From: JAJDXO01 sp965207535
GTDB taxonomy: Bacteria > Pseudomonadota > Alphaproteobacteria > Rhodospirillales > UBA2165
Length of the DNA stretch: 64,000 bases
Assembly: GCA_965207535.1 (NCBI GenBank)
Contig: CBDBMR010000014.1
Location: 124,001 to 188,000 of the forward strand
Direction: 5' to 3'
How positions within the stretch are numbered: the first letter of the stretch is position 1; each line of letters begins with the position of its first letter. This document shows, in pieces, positions 24,420 through 32,330 of this stretch. Under the pieces are notes generated by a model, which ran no database searches, was not told where the DNA came from, and worked only from the letters and a program-made list of their open reading frames with translations. The translations under genes and the position numbers were made by a program.

Positions 24420-25475
24420 CTACTCGGCCGCCTGGGCGTGCGCTTCCGCCAGTTCCTTGACCTGTGCCTCGGCGGCCCGGTGCATAATCTGCCGGAGGCG
24501 GGTCACTCCGCCGTCGTGCTGATAAAGGTTTTCGTGTTGCCGCGCGTCATCGGACATTGCTTCGAGTACAACGCGATCCTGCTCCAGCACATCCCAGTGG
24601 CGTTTCTCGAACCGCGTCCGGTAGAGGAAGTGCCACATGTCCCGAAGCCACCCGGACACCTCGCGGGTTCGCCAGAAAAATACCTGGGTGTGGGTCTCGT
24701 CCACCGGGGTCGCAAACCCGATGATGCCGAAATGGCCGCCCGGGCCCGACTTGGGAGGATACGGGATGGTCAACCGGAACCAGTCGGCGCCGGATTGGCC
24801 GAACTCGACCCAGTCGAAATTGACCCCCAACTGGCCTTCTTTTTCGAATACATAGCCCTGGTCCGTGTTGCGGGCGGTAAACTTGGCGACTTCGTCACCT
24901 TCCGACATGGAGTGGGATTCCCGGTGCAGGTAGGCGCCGTGCATGGGATCCATGACGTTTTCGATGGCGTAGCGATAGTTGGTGTTCCAGGTCGCCGTGC
25001 AGAGAATGGCCCCGTGTTTGTCTTCGTCGGTCAACTCTTCCGGAAGTTCGAGATCACAGGGCTCCGGGTGTGCCGCATCGCCGAAATAGAGAAAAATGCC
25101 GCCGCGGATTTCCTTGACCGCGTAGGACCGGTTCAGTTTCCGGCCCTTCATGGCGCAATCGGGCAGCGCGGGCACCTCGAGAACGGTGCCGTCGGTTCCT
25201 ATCTGCACGCCGTGGTACCAGCATTGCAGCCGGTCACCGAAGTTCCAGCCCTGAGACAACCGGGCGCCACGGTGGGGGCAGCGATCCTCGACCGCATGCA
25301 CATCGCCGTTCTGGTCGCGCCAGAGGACGATTCGCTCACCGAGGCGGGTGACGCCGATCGGCGCCTCCCGGACCATCCAACTCGGGGCTACCGGGTACCA
25401 AAGGTTTCTGAGGCCGCTGTTGATCAGCGCCTCGACACTGATCGGCCCATCCTGAAGTGCGGTAGATGTCGACAT
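24420..25475 (-). CDS. Rieske non-heme iron ring-hydroxylating oxygenase, alpha subunit
   Basis: 351 aa. The Rieske centre is CPHRGARLSQGWNFGDRLQCWYHG (CxH...CxxH, residues ~66-90). The mononuclear iron site follows as ENVMDPMHGAYLHRES, with the Asp ligand likely in LEQDRVVLE. It would insert O2 into an aromatic or heteroaromatic substrate or demethylate it. No beta subunit, ferredoxin or reductase gene is adjacent, so the partner must be elsewhere. ATG 25475 is used; the frame continues upstream only because 15-bp tandem repeats translate as STVAR units. First gene of the catabolic operon. Confidence 0.92.
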   Translation of the reverse strand: MSTSTALQDGPISVEALINSGLRNLWYPVAPSWMVREAPIGVTRLGERIVLWRDQNGDVHAVEDRCPHRGARLSQGWNFGDRLQCWYHGVQIGTDGTVLEVPALPDCAMKGRKLNRSYAVKEIRGGIFLYFGDAAHPEPCDLELPEELTDEDKHGAILCTATWNTNYRYAIENVMDPMHGAYLHRESHSMSEGDEVAKFTARNTDQGYVFEKEGQLGVNFDWVEFGQSGADWFRLTIPYPPKSGPGGHFGIIGFATPVDETHTQVFFWRTREVSGWLRDMWHFLYRTRFEKRHWDVLEQDRVVLEAMSDDARQHENLYQHDGGVTRLRQIMHRAAEAQVKELAEAHAQAAE

Positions 25476-25485
25476 TGTTTTCCCA

Positions 25486-25575
25486 TCCACTGTTGTTCGG
25501 GCCACTGTTGATCGGGCCACTGTTGATCGGGCCACTGTTGATCGGGCCACTGTTGATCGGGCCACTGTTGATCGG
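25486..25575. repeat. 15-bp tandem repeat (5 perfect copies plus 1 degenerate) in the Rieske-operon leader
   Basis: Unit GCCACTGTTGATCGG occurs exactly at 25501, 25516, 25531, 25546 and 25561, with a degenerate copy (2 mismatches) at 25486-25500. The block ends 11 bases from the Rieske start codon. The unit length is a multiple of 3, so slippage would not shift any overlapping frame. It could vary leader length or present repeated protein-binding sites. Confidence 0.95.
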
Positions 25576-25690
25576 GATTGCAGCGGGGCATCGTCCGTTC
25601 GCCGCGGCATGCCGCCGCTCGTGGGCGCAAGAAGCGTCGATCTTCTGATGTTGCCCGGCGTTCACCGCCTCCCCGATGGCGACGATATTA

Positions 25691-25716
25691 AGAATGATTG
25701 TCATAAAAGGCTTATG
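25691..25716 (-). promoter_or_regulatory. Conserved upstream element facing the Rieske operon
   Basis: Read on the minus strand it is CATAAGCCTTTTATGACAAT followed by CATTCT. A near-identical element lies at 25905-25931 on the plus strand. Each therefore has the same orientation relative to the operon it faces. Probable shared activator or repressor site. Confidence 0.6.
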
Positions 25717-25904
25717 AAAAAAGGGGCTCCGATTATTCCCGACCGTTATATTAAATGCCCTGCTTCCTGCAACGGCCGGCTCAAGCCCGGCCCAACCCCT
25801 TGATCTGAGGGCAAGAAGCTGAGAGTTTGGCGGCGGCTCATTCGAACCGAATTGCTTAAACCGGATTTGATATAACGGAATTGAATATCGGCGGCGGATA
25901 ATTT

Positions 25905-25931
25905 CATATGCCTTTTATGACAATGATTTCT
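25905..25931 (+). promoter_or_regulatory. Conserved upstream element facing the TRAP operon
   Basis: Plus-strand CATATGCCTTTTATGACAAT then GATTTCT, about 70-90 bases before dctP. It matches the minus-strand element at 25691-25716 apart from about two substitutions and one extra T. A TAAAAT follows here and a TAATAT follows the other copy, possibly -10 hexamers. The rest of the 522-bp gap 25476-25997 shows no gene. Confidence 0.6.
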
Positions 25932-25997
25932 AAAATCTGCCGCGTCTCATCAAAGTCAATATCAACACATGACCTCGGGATAGGGAGGAAGCCCACC

Positions 25998-26978
25998 ATG
26001 AAGAAAACACTTATTGCCACAACCGCCGCCATTGCCATGGGAGCGTCGGTATTTACGGCACCGGTCGCCAACGCAGCCGAAGTGACGTTGAAGCTCGTCA
26101 CCATGCTGCCGCTTTCGACGCCGATCGGGAGGACTTTCGACGCCTTCATGAAACGCCTGAACGCGGAGATGAAGGGCGAGTTCCAAATCGATCACCGCGG
26201 TGGCCCGGAAGTCATCAAGCAGTTCAAGCAACCCAACGCCGTGCGCCTGGGCTCGGTCGACATGACCCTCACCAGCCCCAGCTACGCCAACGGCATCCTG
26301 AACGTTTCCGGCACCGCCAACTACTCCAACAAGCAGTACGCGGAGATCAAGGCGACCGGCTATCACGACTACATGACCGAGCTGCACAAGGCCAAGGGCC
26401 TGGTCTATATCGGCGAGCTGCCGGTGTCCCAGCTTCGGTTCCACATCTTCCTGAAGGAGCCGATCAGCAAGCTCGAAGACTTCAAGGGTCTGAAGATTCG
26501 CGTCTTCCCGGCGATCCGCCCGGCGATGGCCGCCCTCGGCGCCAACCCGGTGGTGCTGCCGATGCCCGCAATCTACACCTCCATGGAGCGAGGCGTGGTG
26601 CAAGGCTTCGTCACCGGCGTTTCGGGTGTCGCCGAGCAGTACAAGGGCGTCGTCGGCGCCTACGTGGAGCCTGGTTTCTACCGCGCCACCTTCCACTTCC
26701 TGGCCAATCCGAAATCCTGGGCCAAGGTTCCCGCGGCAACCCAGGCCAAGGTCATCAACTTTGTGCGCAATGCCGATCCGGCCACCTACGAAGCCAGCTG
26801 GAACGCCAGCCTGAAGGCGGGTTACGAAACGATCAAGAAGGAAGGCATCAAAAAGGTCGAGTTCACCGGCGCGGAACGTGAGAAGTTTCTGCAGCTGGTG
26901 AATCAGGCGCCGTGGATGGACATCAAGAAGAAGGCGCCCATGGAGGCCGAAAAGCTTCAAATGATGCTGATGAAATAG
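25998..26978 (+). CDS. dctP: TRAP transporter substrate-binding protein (DctP type)
   Basis: 326 aa with a signal peptide (MKKTLIATTAAIAMGASVFT ... ANAAE, cleavage near residue 27), so periplasmic. The DctP fold is evident: MLPLSTPIGRTFDAFMKRLN, GPEVIKQFKQPNAVRLGSVD, LEDFKGLKIRVFPAIRPAMAALGANPV and TSMERGVVQGFVTG. It captures an organic acid, probably a carboxylate given the family's conserved Arg in KIRVF. Start ATG 25998 follows GGGAGGA; the frame open from 25908 precedes the signal peptide. The adjacent catabolic operon suggests the ligand is that pathway's substrate. Confidence 0.92.
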   Translation: MKKTLIATTAAIAMGASVFTAPVANAAEVTLKLVTMLPLSTPIGRTFDAFMKRLNAEMKGEFQIDHRGGPEVIKQFKQPNAVRLGSVDMTLTSPSYANGILNVSGTANYSNKQYAEIKATGYHDYMTELHKAKGLVYIGELPVSQLRFHIFLKEPISKLEDFKGLKIRVFPAIRPAMAALGANPVVLPMPAIYTSMERGVVQGFVTGVSGVAEQYKGVVGAYVEPGFYRATFHFLANPKSWAKVPAATQAKVINFVRNADPATYEASWNASLKAGYETIKKEGIKKVEFTGAEREKFLQLVNQAPWMDIKKKAPMEAEKLQMMLMK

Positions 26979-26991
26979 CCCCGGCTATTTC
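26972..26991 (+). terminator. Hairpin at the dctP stop codon (attenuator or mRNA-stabilising stem)
   Basis: GAAATAGC and GCTATTTC pair around a 4-base CCCG loop, overlapping the dctP stop. No T-tract follows, so partial termination or 3'-end protection is more likely than full termination. This would make the binding protein more abundant than the membrane subunits. Confidence 0.55.
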
Positions 26992-27013
26992 CATCATTCT
27001 CGGGTAGCATGGA

Positions 27014-27047
27014 CCCGGCCGGTAGCGGCATGCCGTTTCCGGCCGGG
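27014..27047 (+). terminator. Second, very GC-rich hairpin between dctP and dctQ
   Basis: CCCGGCCGG (27014-27022) pairs with CCGGCCGGG (27039-27047), and the loop itself contains the palindrome CGGCATGCCG. With the preceding stem it makes a double-hairpin intercistronic region in the TRAP operon. A role in differential expression is inferred from similar arrangements in binding-protein operons. Confidence 0.55.
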
Positions 27048-27090
27048 CGGCTATTTGCCTCCCCGCATTCGAGGGGCGCCGGACAAGCAG

Positions 27091-27606
27091 ATGCACGAAG
27101 TGCTGACAACGTTGACCAGATGGTTCGACTGGTTCAACCGCGGGCTCGCATTTGTTGCCTGTGCGCTTCTCGTCGCCATCACCGCCGCCATCTGCGTCGA
27201 GATCGTCAGCCGGTCATTCTTCGACATTTCCAATTTGTGGCTGGTTGAACTCAGCGAAATCACGCTGCTCTACATAACGTTCCTCGCGGCCGCCTGGGTG
27301 CTCGGCAACGATAAGCATGTTTCCATCGACCTGATCCTCGAACGCATGGACCCCGACCGGGCCAAGTACCTTCATTTGGTGCTGTCCCTGGCCGCCGCAA
27401 TCGTCTGCTTCGTCATCACCTGGTTCGGAATTCTCACCGTCATCGATCAGTTCGTGAGCGACATTCGCGAACCGACGGTTATGGCGCCGGCTACCTTCTG
27501 GATCACCGCCGTGGTGCCGTTCGGCCTGTTCCTCCTCGGCTTCCAATTCTTGCGCCGGGGCGTGCGGGCGATAACCGGCCGGCCCCTATCGGTCAACGAG
27601 GACTAG
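27091..27606 (+). CDS. dctQ: TRAP transporter small membrane subunit (DctQ type)
   Basis: 171 aa with four predicted transmembrane segments: about residues 18-40 (GLAFVACALLVAITAAICVEI), 52-72 (SEITLLYITFLAAAWVLG), 92-114 (LHLVLSLAAAIVCFVITWFG) and 132-152 (FWITAVVPFGLFLLGF). The loop NDKHVSIDLILERMD is typical of DctQ. It pairs with DctM in the cytoplasmic membrane. ATG 27091 chosen; an in-frame start at 27055 would add a charged, non-conserved leader. 13 bp upstream of dctM. Confidence 0.88.
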   Translation: MHEVLTTLTRWFDWFNRGLAFVACALLVAITAAICVEIVSRSFFDISNLWLVELSEITLLYITFLAAAWVLGNDKHVSIDLILERMDPDRAKYLHLVLSLAAAIVCFVITWFGILTVIDQFVSDIREPTVMAPATFWITAVVPFGLFLLGFQFLRRGVRAITGRPLSVNED

Positions 27607-27619
27607 AGGGGCGGGACGC

Positions 27620-28933
27620 ATGGAGTGGTGGCAAGCCTTCATCGCGATCATGGGGCCTCTTTTTGTCCTCATGTTCCTGGGCATGCCGGTCGCTTTTGCC
27701 TTTCTTGCGGTGAATTTCGTCGGCTCCTTCCTGTTTTTCGGCGGCTTCATCGGGCTGATACAGCTCGTGACCCAAGTCTCCGAAGCCATCACCACATTCA
27801 CCCTGGTTCCCGTTGCCCTGTTCCTGGTGATGGGCGAGATCATGTTCCATTCGGGAATCGGGCTCAGCCTGATGGATGCGCTGGACAAATGGTTCGGCAG
27901 TCTCCGCGGGCGGCTCGCACTCATGGCCGTCGGCGGCGGCGTATTGTTCTCGGCATTGACCGGCAACAGCATGGGCAGTATCGCGCTGCTCGGTTCCACG
28001 CTGGTGCCGGAGATGGAGAAGCGGGGCTACAAAAAGCCCATGTCGCTGGGACCAATCCTCGGCAGCGGCGGTCTCGCAATCATGATCCCGCCCAGCGGAC
28101 TGGCCGTACTGCTGGGCGTGGTGGCCGAGTTGTCCATCGGCAAGATTCTGATCGCCATCATCCTGCCCGGCATCATCATGGCGGTTCTCTACGCGCTCTA
28201 CATCATCGGACGCTGCTTTGTGGATCCGGATGTGGCGCCGTCGTTCAAGGTGGAACCGATCCCGTGGCCGGAAAAGCTCAAGGTCGCGGCCGTTCATATC
28301 GTGCCGGTCGGCTTCATCATCTTCATGGTCGTCGGGGTTATCTTCGCCGGGCTTGCGACACCCTCCGAGTCGGCGGCGTCCGGCGCATTCGCCACCTTCC
28401 TCCTCGCCGTTTTCCAGCGCCGGATGTCCTGGACGGTGTTCAAGAAAGCGATCGTCGGCAGCCTCGAGATATCGGTCATGCTGCTGCTGATCATCTCCGG
28501 CGCCCTCGCCTTCACCCAGATGCTGGCCTTCACCGGCGCGACGTCCGGCCTCGTCGACGTGATCCTCAGCATCGATGCGAGCCCGATCGCCGTGGTCGGC
28601 CTGATGGTGGTGCTGGTGATCCTGCTCGGCATGGTGATGAGCCCGGTGCCGATCATGCTGGTGACCCTGCCGGTGTTCATTCCGGTGGTGCAGCAACTGG
28701 GCTTCGATCCCATCTGGTTCGCGGTGCTCTACCTGATCGCCATTGAAACCGGGTCGACCTCGCCGCCGTTCGGGGCGGGCCTGTTCGTGATGAAGGGCGT
28801 CGCGCCGCGGGGTACGGGCATGGACGAGATTTACCGGGCCGCGGTCCCCTTTCTCGTCTGCGACGTGCTGGCGATATTGATCGTGCTGTTCATCCCGGCC
28901 ATCGTTTCCTGGCCGATCAGCCTGATGTTCTGA
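27620..28933 (+). CDS. dctM: TRAP transporter large permease subunit (DctM type)
   Basis: 437 aa and almost wholly membrane-embedded. Seen: MFLGMPVAFAFLAVNFVGS, GNSMGSIALLGSTLVPEMEKRGY, the IMIPPSGLAVLLG motif, FAGLATPSESAASGAFATF, and a late ALYLIAIETGSTSPPFGAGLF-type segment with the PPFG motif. This is the Na+-driven translocation subunit. The operon dctP-dctQ-dctM is complete. Confidence 0.93.
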   Translation: MEWWQAFIAIMGPLFVLMFLGMPVAFAFLAVNFVGSFLFFGGFIGLIQLVTQVSEAITTFTLVPVALFLVMGEIMFHSGIGLSLMDALDKWFGSLRGRLALMAVGGGVLFSALTGNSMGSIALLGSTLVPEMEKRGYKKPMSLGPILGSGGLAIMIPPSGLAVLLGVVAELSIGKILIAIILPGIIMAVLYALYIIGRCFVDPDVAPSFKVEPIPWPEKLKVAAVHIVPVGFIIFMVVGVIFAGLATPSESAASGAFATFLLAVFQRRMSWTVFKKAIVGSLEISVMLLLIISGALAFTQMLAFTGATSGLVDVILSIDASPIAVVGLMVVLVILLGMVMSPVPIMLVTLPVFIPVVQQLGFDPIWFAVLYLIAIETGSTSPPFGAGLFVMKGVAPRGTGMDEIYRAAVPFLVCDVLAILIVLFIPAIVSWPISLMF

Positions 28934-28934
28934 T

Positions 28935-29966
28935 TTAAGCGTTGGCCAGGTCCGCGTGGGCTTGGATCAATCGCGGAACATCTTCCGGCTCCCAGCGGCC
29001 GAGACCGCATTCCGCCGAGATTCCAAAACGATCCCAGTGCCGCGCCGCGGTCTCGAGCCGGGTACGGTTGCCGTTCGGGCCGTCGTCGTGGACCAGTCCG
29101 AGGTAGAGTTCCGTCTGGCCGGCGAGCCTTAGATCGCCGAGGGGCGCGAAGAAGCCGTCATCACACCGATCGACCGGAACCGGCATATGGAGGAAATCCA
29201 TGGGCCGGCCGAGCCGGGACAACACCTCGTTGGCGACCCGGACGCACATGCCGAGATCATCCGGCTCCTTCCAATGCCTGTTGTTCATGCTGCCGTAGCA
29301 GAGGTGGAATCCGAGCTCGACACCATTTGGCACCGCATTCCCCAATCTAGCGAGGCGGCCGTTGAGCACCTCCCAGGCATCATCGAACGGAACGCCGTAC
29401 ACCCCCTCGAATATGCTCATTTCCGTCGCCACGTCCCATTGAACGGCGAGCGCCTCATGGGGCAGCGCGGCACAGATTTCATCGAGTTCGCGGAGAATCG
29501 CCGCCTCATAGAACGGAAATACGCCGTCTTGGGCGGCATAGGCGGTAAACGAATAAACCGGCGCGAAGGGCGTCGGAACGGCAACCAGAAACCGGGCCTC
29601 GGCCGGGATGACGCCGGCGGATTGTTTCGCCTCGAACAGTGCGAAGCTGGAGATCGCTTCGCGGGCAAATCCCAAATCCCCGAAGTCCAAGTCGGCCGCG
29701 CCCTTGCCCGGTGCGAACTCGAAGGGCGGATGGAGTTGGTAGTCCCGTTCCCGCTCGGCGGCCTGGTGAAGCGCTGCCTGGCGTTCAAATACACCCAGTT
29801 GCCAGCCGATCCAGTTTCGCCGCTCGCCGGTCTCGCCGTCCGGATATCTGCGGCAACAGCCGCCGAGAACGTTCCCCGTCAGGTCGAGAACCGCGCCGGC
29901 ATCTTCAAGCGGAACCGAACCGACGAGATGAACCGGATGAAGGAGCGGCGCGGTTTCGGTAGCCAT
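28935..29966 (-). CDS. MetE/UROD-fold protein of unknown function
   Basis: 343 aa, resembling the C-terminal barrel of cobalamin-independent methionine synthase and uroporphyrinogen-decarboxylase-like proteins: HLVGSVPLEDAGAVLD, CCRRYPDGETGERRNW, LGFHLCYGSMNNRHW and ISAECGLGRWEP. The HLCYG and ECGLG segments parallel the His/Cys zinc site of MetE. It might transfer or remove a methyl group, perhaps from a methylated catabolic substrate, but this is not established. ATG 29966 is used; upstream in-frame codons overlap the LysR gene. It converges with dctM (1-bp gap) and is divergent from the LysR-type gene. Confidence 0.7.
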   Translation of the reverse strand: MATETAPLLHPVHLVGSVPLEDAGAVLDLTGNVLGGCCRRYPDGETGERRNWIGWQLGVFERQAALHQAAERERDYQLHPPFEFAPGKGAADLDFGDLGFAREAISSFALFEAKQSAGVIPAEARFLVAVPTPFAPVYSFTAYAAQDGVFPFYEAAILRELDEICAALPHEALAVQWDVATEMSIFEGVYGVPFDDAWEVLNGRLARLGNAVPNGVELGFHLCYGSMNNRHWKEPDDLGMCVRVANEVLSRLGRPMDFLHMPVPVDRCDDGFFAPLGDLRLAGQTELYLGLVHDDGPNGNRTRLETAARHWDRFGISAECGLGRWEPEDVPRLIQAHADLANA

Positions 29967-30007
29967 GATTTTCTCTGTTTCGTTATTCCAAACGGTTATA
30001 CTGACAT

Positions 30008-30985
30008 ATGCCTTCTGAACAAACCCCAACCGTTTCCGGCCGGCCATCGTCGGCCGGCTTCGATCGCCTGTTGCTGTCCCGGATGACCCTGCGACAGATG
30101 CAGACATTGGTGACGGTGGCCGAGCACCGCAACATCCTCAAGGCCTCCGAGCTCCTCAACATGACGCAGCCGGCGGTCTCCAAGAGCATCAAGGAGATGG
30201 AAGCCACCCTCGGCGTTGCGCTGTTCAAGCGCTCGACCCGCGGCGTCACGCCCACCGAGTACGGGGCGGCGTTCGTCGATCACGTGCGCTCGGTCCTGGC
30301 GGAAATGCGCACCGCCTGGAACGAGCTCGCCGACCTGCGGGATGCGTATGTCGGCAAGCTGGAGCTCGGTATCCTGCCGAGCGTCTCGGGCGGACCGCTG
30401 ATGGAGGTGCTGACCGATCTCCATCGGGAGCGCCCGGGCATCAGCATCACCATTCACGAGGGCGTGCACTCGCAACTGCTTCCCTCGCTCAGGACCGGCG
30501 AACTGGACATGGTCGTGGGCCGGATGATCGAGGACGGCGAACGGGGCGGTCTGACCCAGGAAATCCTTTACCACGAACCCTGGGTGGTGATTGCCCGCAG
30601 CGATCATCCGTTGCTCAAGACGAACATGCCGCTGCACCTGGAGGATCTCGCCGGCGCCCAATGGATCCTGCCGCTCCCCAACGCCACCATCCGGCCCGTG
30701 GTTCAATACATATTCAACGAGCATGGCCTGGAGCTGCCCCAGGCGGCAATCGAATGCAGTTCCGGTTTGGTGGCCCGGTCGCTGCTGGGACGGACCGACA
30801 TGCTGATGATCATGCCGAGATATTTTCTCGGCCCCGAAGAACACGGCAACCTCGGCGCGCTTCCCGTCGAGCTCAAGATCGATCCCATGCCGGTCGGCAT
30901 CACCGTCCGCGAAGCCCGGACGCCGACCGCCACCGAGGAGCTGGTCCGCACCATGCTGCGCGACGCGGTGAAGGAGATGAACTAA
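30008..30985 (+). CDS. LysR-family transcriptional regulator
   Basis: 325 aa. The winged HTH is at about residues 26-85 (MTLRQMQTLVTVAEHRNILK ... MTQPAVSKSIKEMEATLG), followed by a LysR substrate-binding domain (LELGILPSVSGGPLMEVLTDL...). Residues 1-25 are an unusual N-terminal extension; ATG at 30083 would start directly at the HTH, and a TATACT at 29997-30002 would leave almost no leader for the 30008 start. It is divergent from the MetE-fold gene with 41 bp between them, so it probably controls that gene and perhaps the TRAP and Rieske operons. Confidence 0.9.
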   Translation: MPSEQTPTVSGRPSSAGFDRLLLSRMTLRQMQTLVTVAEHRNILKASELLNMTQPAVSKSIKEMEATLGVALFKRSTRGVTPTEYGAAFVDHVRSVLAEMRTAWNELADLRDAYVGKLELGILPSVSGGPLMEVLTDLHRERPGISITIHEGVHSQLLPSLRTGELDMVVGRMIEDGERGGLTQEILYHEPWVVIARSDHPLLKTNMPLHLEDLAGAQWILPLPNATIRPVVQYIFNEHGLELPQAAIECSSGLVARSLLGRTDMLMIMPRYFLGPEEHGNLGALPVELKIDPMPVGITVREARTPTATEELVRTMLRDAVKEMN

Positions 30986-31003
30986 TTCGAACCACGAGAA
31001 AAA

Positions 31004-31080
31004 TGGTACCGGGGGAGGGACTTGAACCCCCGACACGCGGATTATGATTCCGCTGCTCTAACCAGCTGAGCTACCCCGGC
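31004..31080 (-). tRNA. tRNA-Met (CAT), elongator
   Basis: 77 bases including an encoded CCA. The acceptor stem GCCGGGG pairs with CCCCGGT (one G-T), followed by discriminator A and CCA. D-arm GCTCAGCTGGTTAGAGC, anticodon stem GCGGA/TCCGC with loop ATCATAA (anticodon CAT) and T-arm GGGGGTTCAAGTCCC are all present. The anticodon stem lacks the three G-C pairs of initiator tRNA, so it is read as elongator Met; tRNA-Ile2 is less likely. Confidence 0.9.
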
Positions 31081-31124
31081 ACACCATATCGCCGGCGCCG
31101 TCGGGCACCGCGAAGACAGGGGAT

Positions 31125-32294
31125 TTATGCCGATGCCGGCAGACTGTCAAGTTCCGACTGGCCGATCGCCGGCGCGGTCCCACGCGCGGTCTCGGGCGGC
31201 CTCGAAATCCAGCCGCCGCCGAGCACCCGGTCCCCGTCATAAGCAACGCAGGCCTGTCCCGGCGCCACCCCGGCCTCAGCGGCGAACAGCGTCACCAGGG
31301 CGCCGCCGTCGCCGTCCGAACGGATACTCGCCGGCACCGCCTCATGCATGGAGCGAAGCTTCACCGTGACCTCCTGCGGCTTGTCGTCGAGGGGCGCGCC
31401 CAGCCAATTGAGCTCGCGGACCGACACCCCGGTTTCCATCAGCGCCCCCTTGGGCCCGACAACCACCCGCCGGTTCTCAGGCTCCAGCCGCACCACATAG
31501 AGCGCCGCGCCGCCGCCGATGCCGAGGCCGCGGCGCTGCCCGACCGTGTAATGGAGTATCCCCTCGTGCCGGCCCAGGACGGTGCCGTCGAGATCGACGA
31601 TGTCACCGGGCTCGGCGGCGCCGGGCCGCATCTTCTTCACCACTTCGGCGTAGTTCCCGTTGGGGACGAAGCAGATATCCTGACTGTCCGGCTTGTCGGC
31701 GACCGCGAGGCCGAAACGCTCGGCATGGGCCCGGGTTTCCGACTTCGGCATGTCGCCCAGCGGAAATCGCAGAAAATCCAGCTGGTCCCGGGTTGTGGCG
31801 AACAGGAAATAGCTTTGATCCCGGCTGCCGTCGACGGCCCGATGAAGCTCGGCGCCCTGGGGCCCTTCGACCCGGCGCACATAATGGCCGGTGGCCAGCG
31901 CGTCGGCCTGCAGATCCCGGGCGCGGGAGACGAGATCGCGAAACTTCACCGTCTGGTTACAGCGGACGCAGGGAATCGGGGTCTCCCCGGCCAGATAGGA
32001 ATCGGCGAAATCGTCCATGACTTCGTCGCGGAACCGGTCTTCGAAATCGAGGACGTAGTGGGGAATGCCCATCTGCTCGGCCACCCGGCGGGCGTCATGG
32101 ATGTCCTGGCCCGCGCAGCACGTGCCGGGCCGCGCCATCGCCGCGCCGTAATCGTAGAGTTGCAGCGTAATGCCGACGACGTCGTAGCCCTGCTCGGCCA
32201 GCAGCGCGGCGGTCACCGAACTGTCGACGCCGCCCGACATGGCGGCCACCACGCGGGTCTCGGCCGGTGCCTTATCCAATCCCAGTGAGTTCAT
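31125..32294 (-). CDS. mnmA: tRNA-specific 2-thiouridylase
   Basis: 389 aa. The PP-loop AAMSGGVDSSVTAALLAEQGYDV binds ATP; the catalytic Cys pair is in PCVRCNQTVKF and in DICFVPNGNY. GSRDQSYFLF and the C-terminal beta-barrel are present. It inserts sulfur at C2 of U34 in Glu, Gln and Lys tRNAs, using sulfur from a cysteine desulfurase. It lies at the downstream end of the Fe-S/sulfur-mobilisation gene run, 36 bp after tenA, which suits its sulfur need. A tRNA-Met gene lies just beyond. Confidence 0.95.
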   Translation of the reverse strand: MNSLGLDKAPAETRVVAAMSGGVDSSVTAALLAEQGYDVVGITLQLYDYGAAMARPGTCCAGQDIHDARRVAEQMGIPHYVLDFEDRFRDEVMDDFADSYLAGETPIPCVRCNQTVKFRDLVSRARDLQADALATGHYVRRVEGPQGAELHRAVDGSRDQSYFLFATTRDQLDFLRFPLGDMPKSETRAHAERFGLAVADKPDSQDICFVPNGNYAEVVKKMRPGAAEPGDIVDLDGTVLGRHEGILHYTVGQRRGLGIGGGAALYVVRLEPENRRVVVGPKGALMETGVSVRELNWLGAPLDDKPQEVTVKLRSMHEAVPASIRSDGDGGALVTLFAAEAGVAPGQACVAYDGDRVLGGGWISRPPETARGTAPAIGQSELDSLPASA

Positions 32295-32330
32295 GACGCG
32301 AAATATATCTCCGGACTCGCGGGGCGCAAG

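Noticed and set aside
25486..25575. CRISPR array
   Set aside because: Units are contiguous 15-mers with no spacers and there are no cas genes.
25476..25610. N-terminal extension of the Rieske protein containing STVAR repeats
   Set aside because: The repeats come from the 15-bp DNA tandem array; MSTSTALQDG at 25475 has its own Shine-Dalgarno region and is the natural start.
25691..25716. Fur box
   Set aside because: AATGATTGTCAT resembles part of a Fur site, but the shared element as a whole does not fit the 19-bp Fur palindrome and neither operon is iron-related.
31004..31080. Initiator tRNA-fMet or tRNA-Ile2 reading of the CAT tRNA
   Set aside because: Lacks the GGG/CCC anticodon stem and the 1-72 mismatch of the initiator; overall resembles elongator Met. 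A modification-dependent Ile2 identity cannot be fully excluded.
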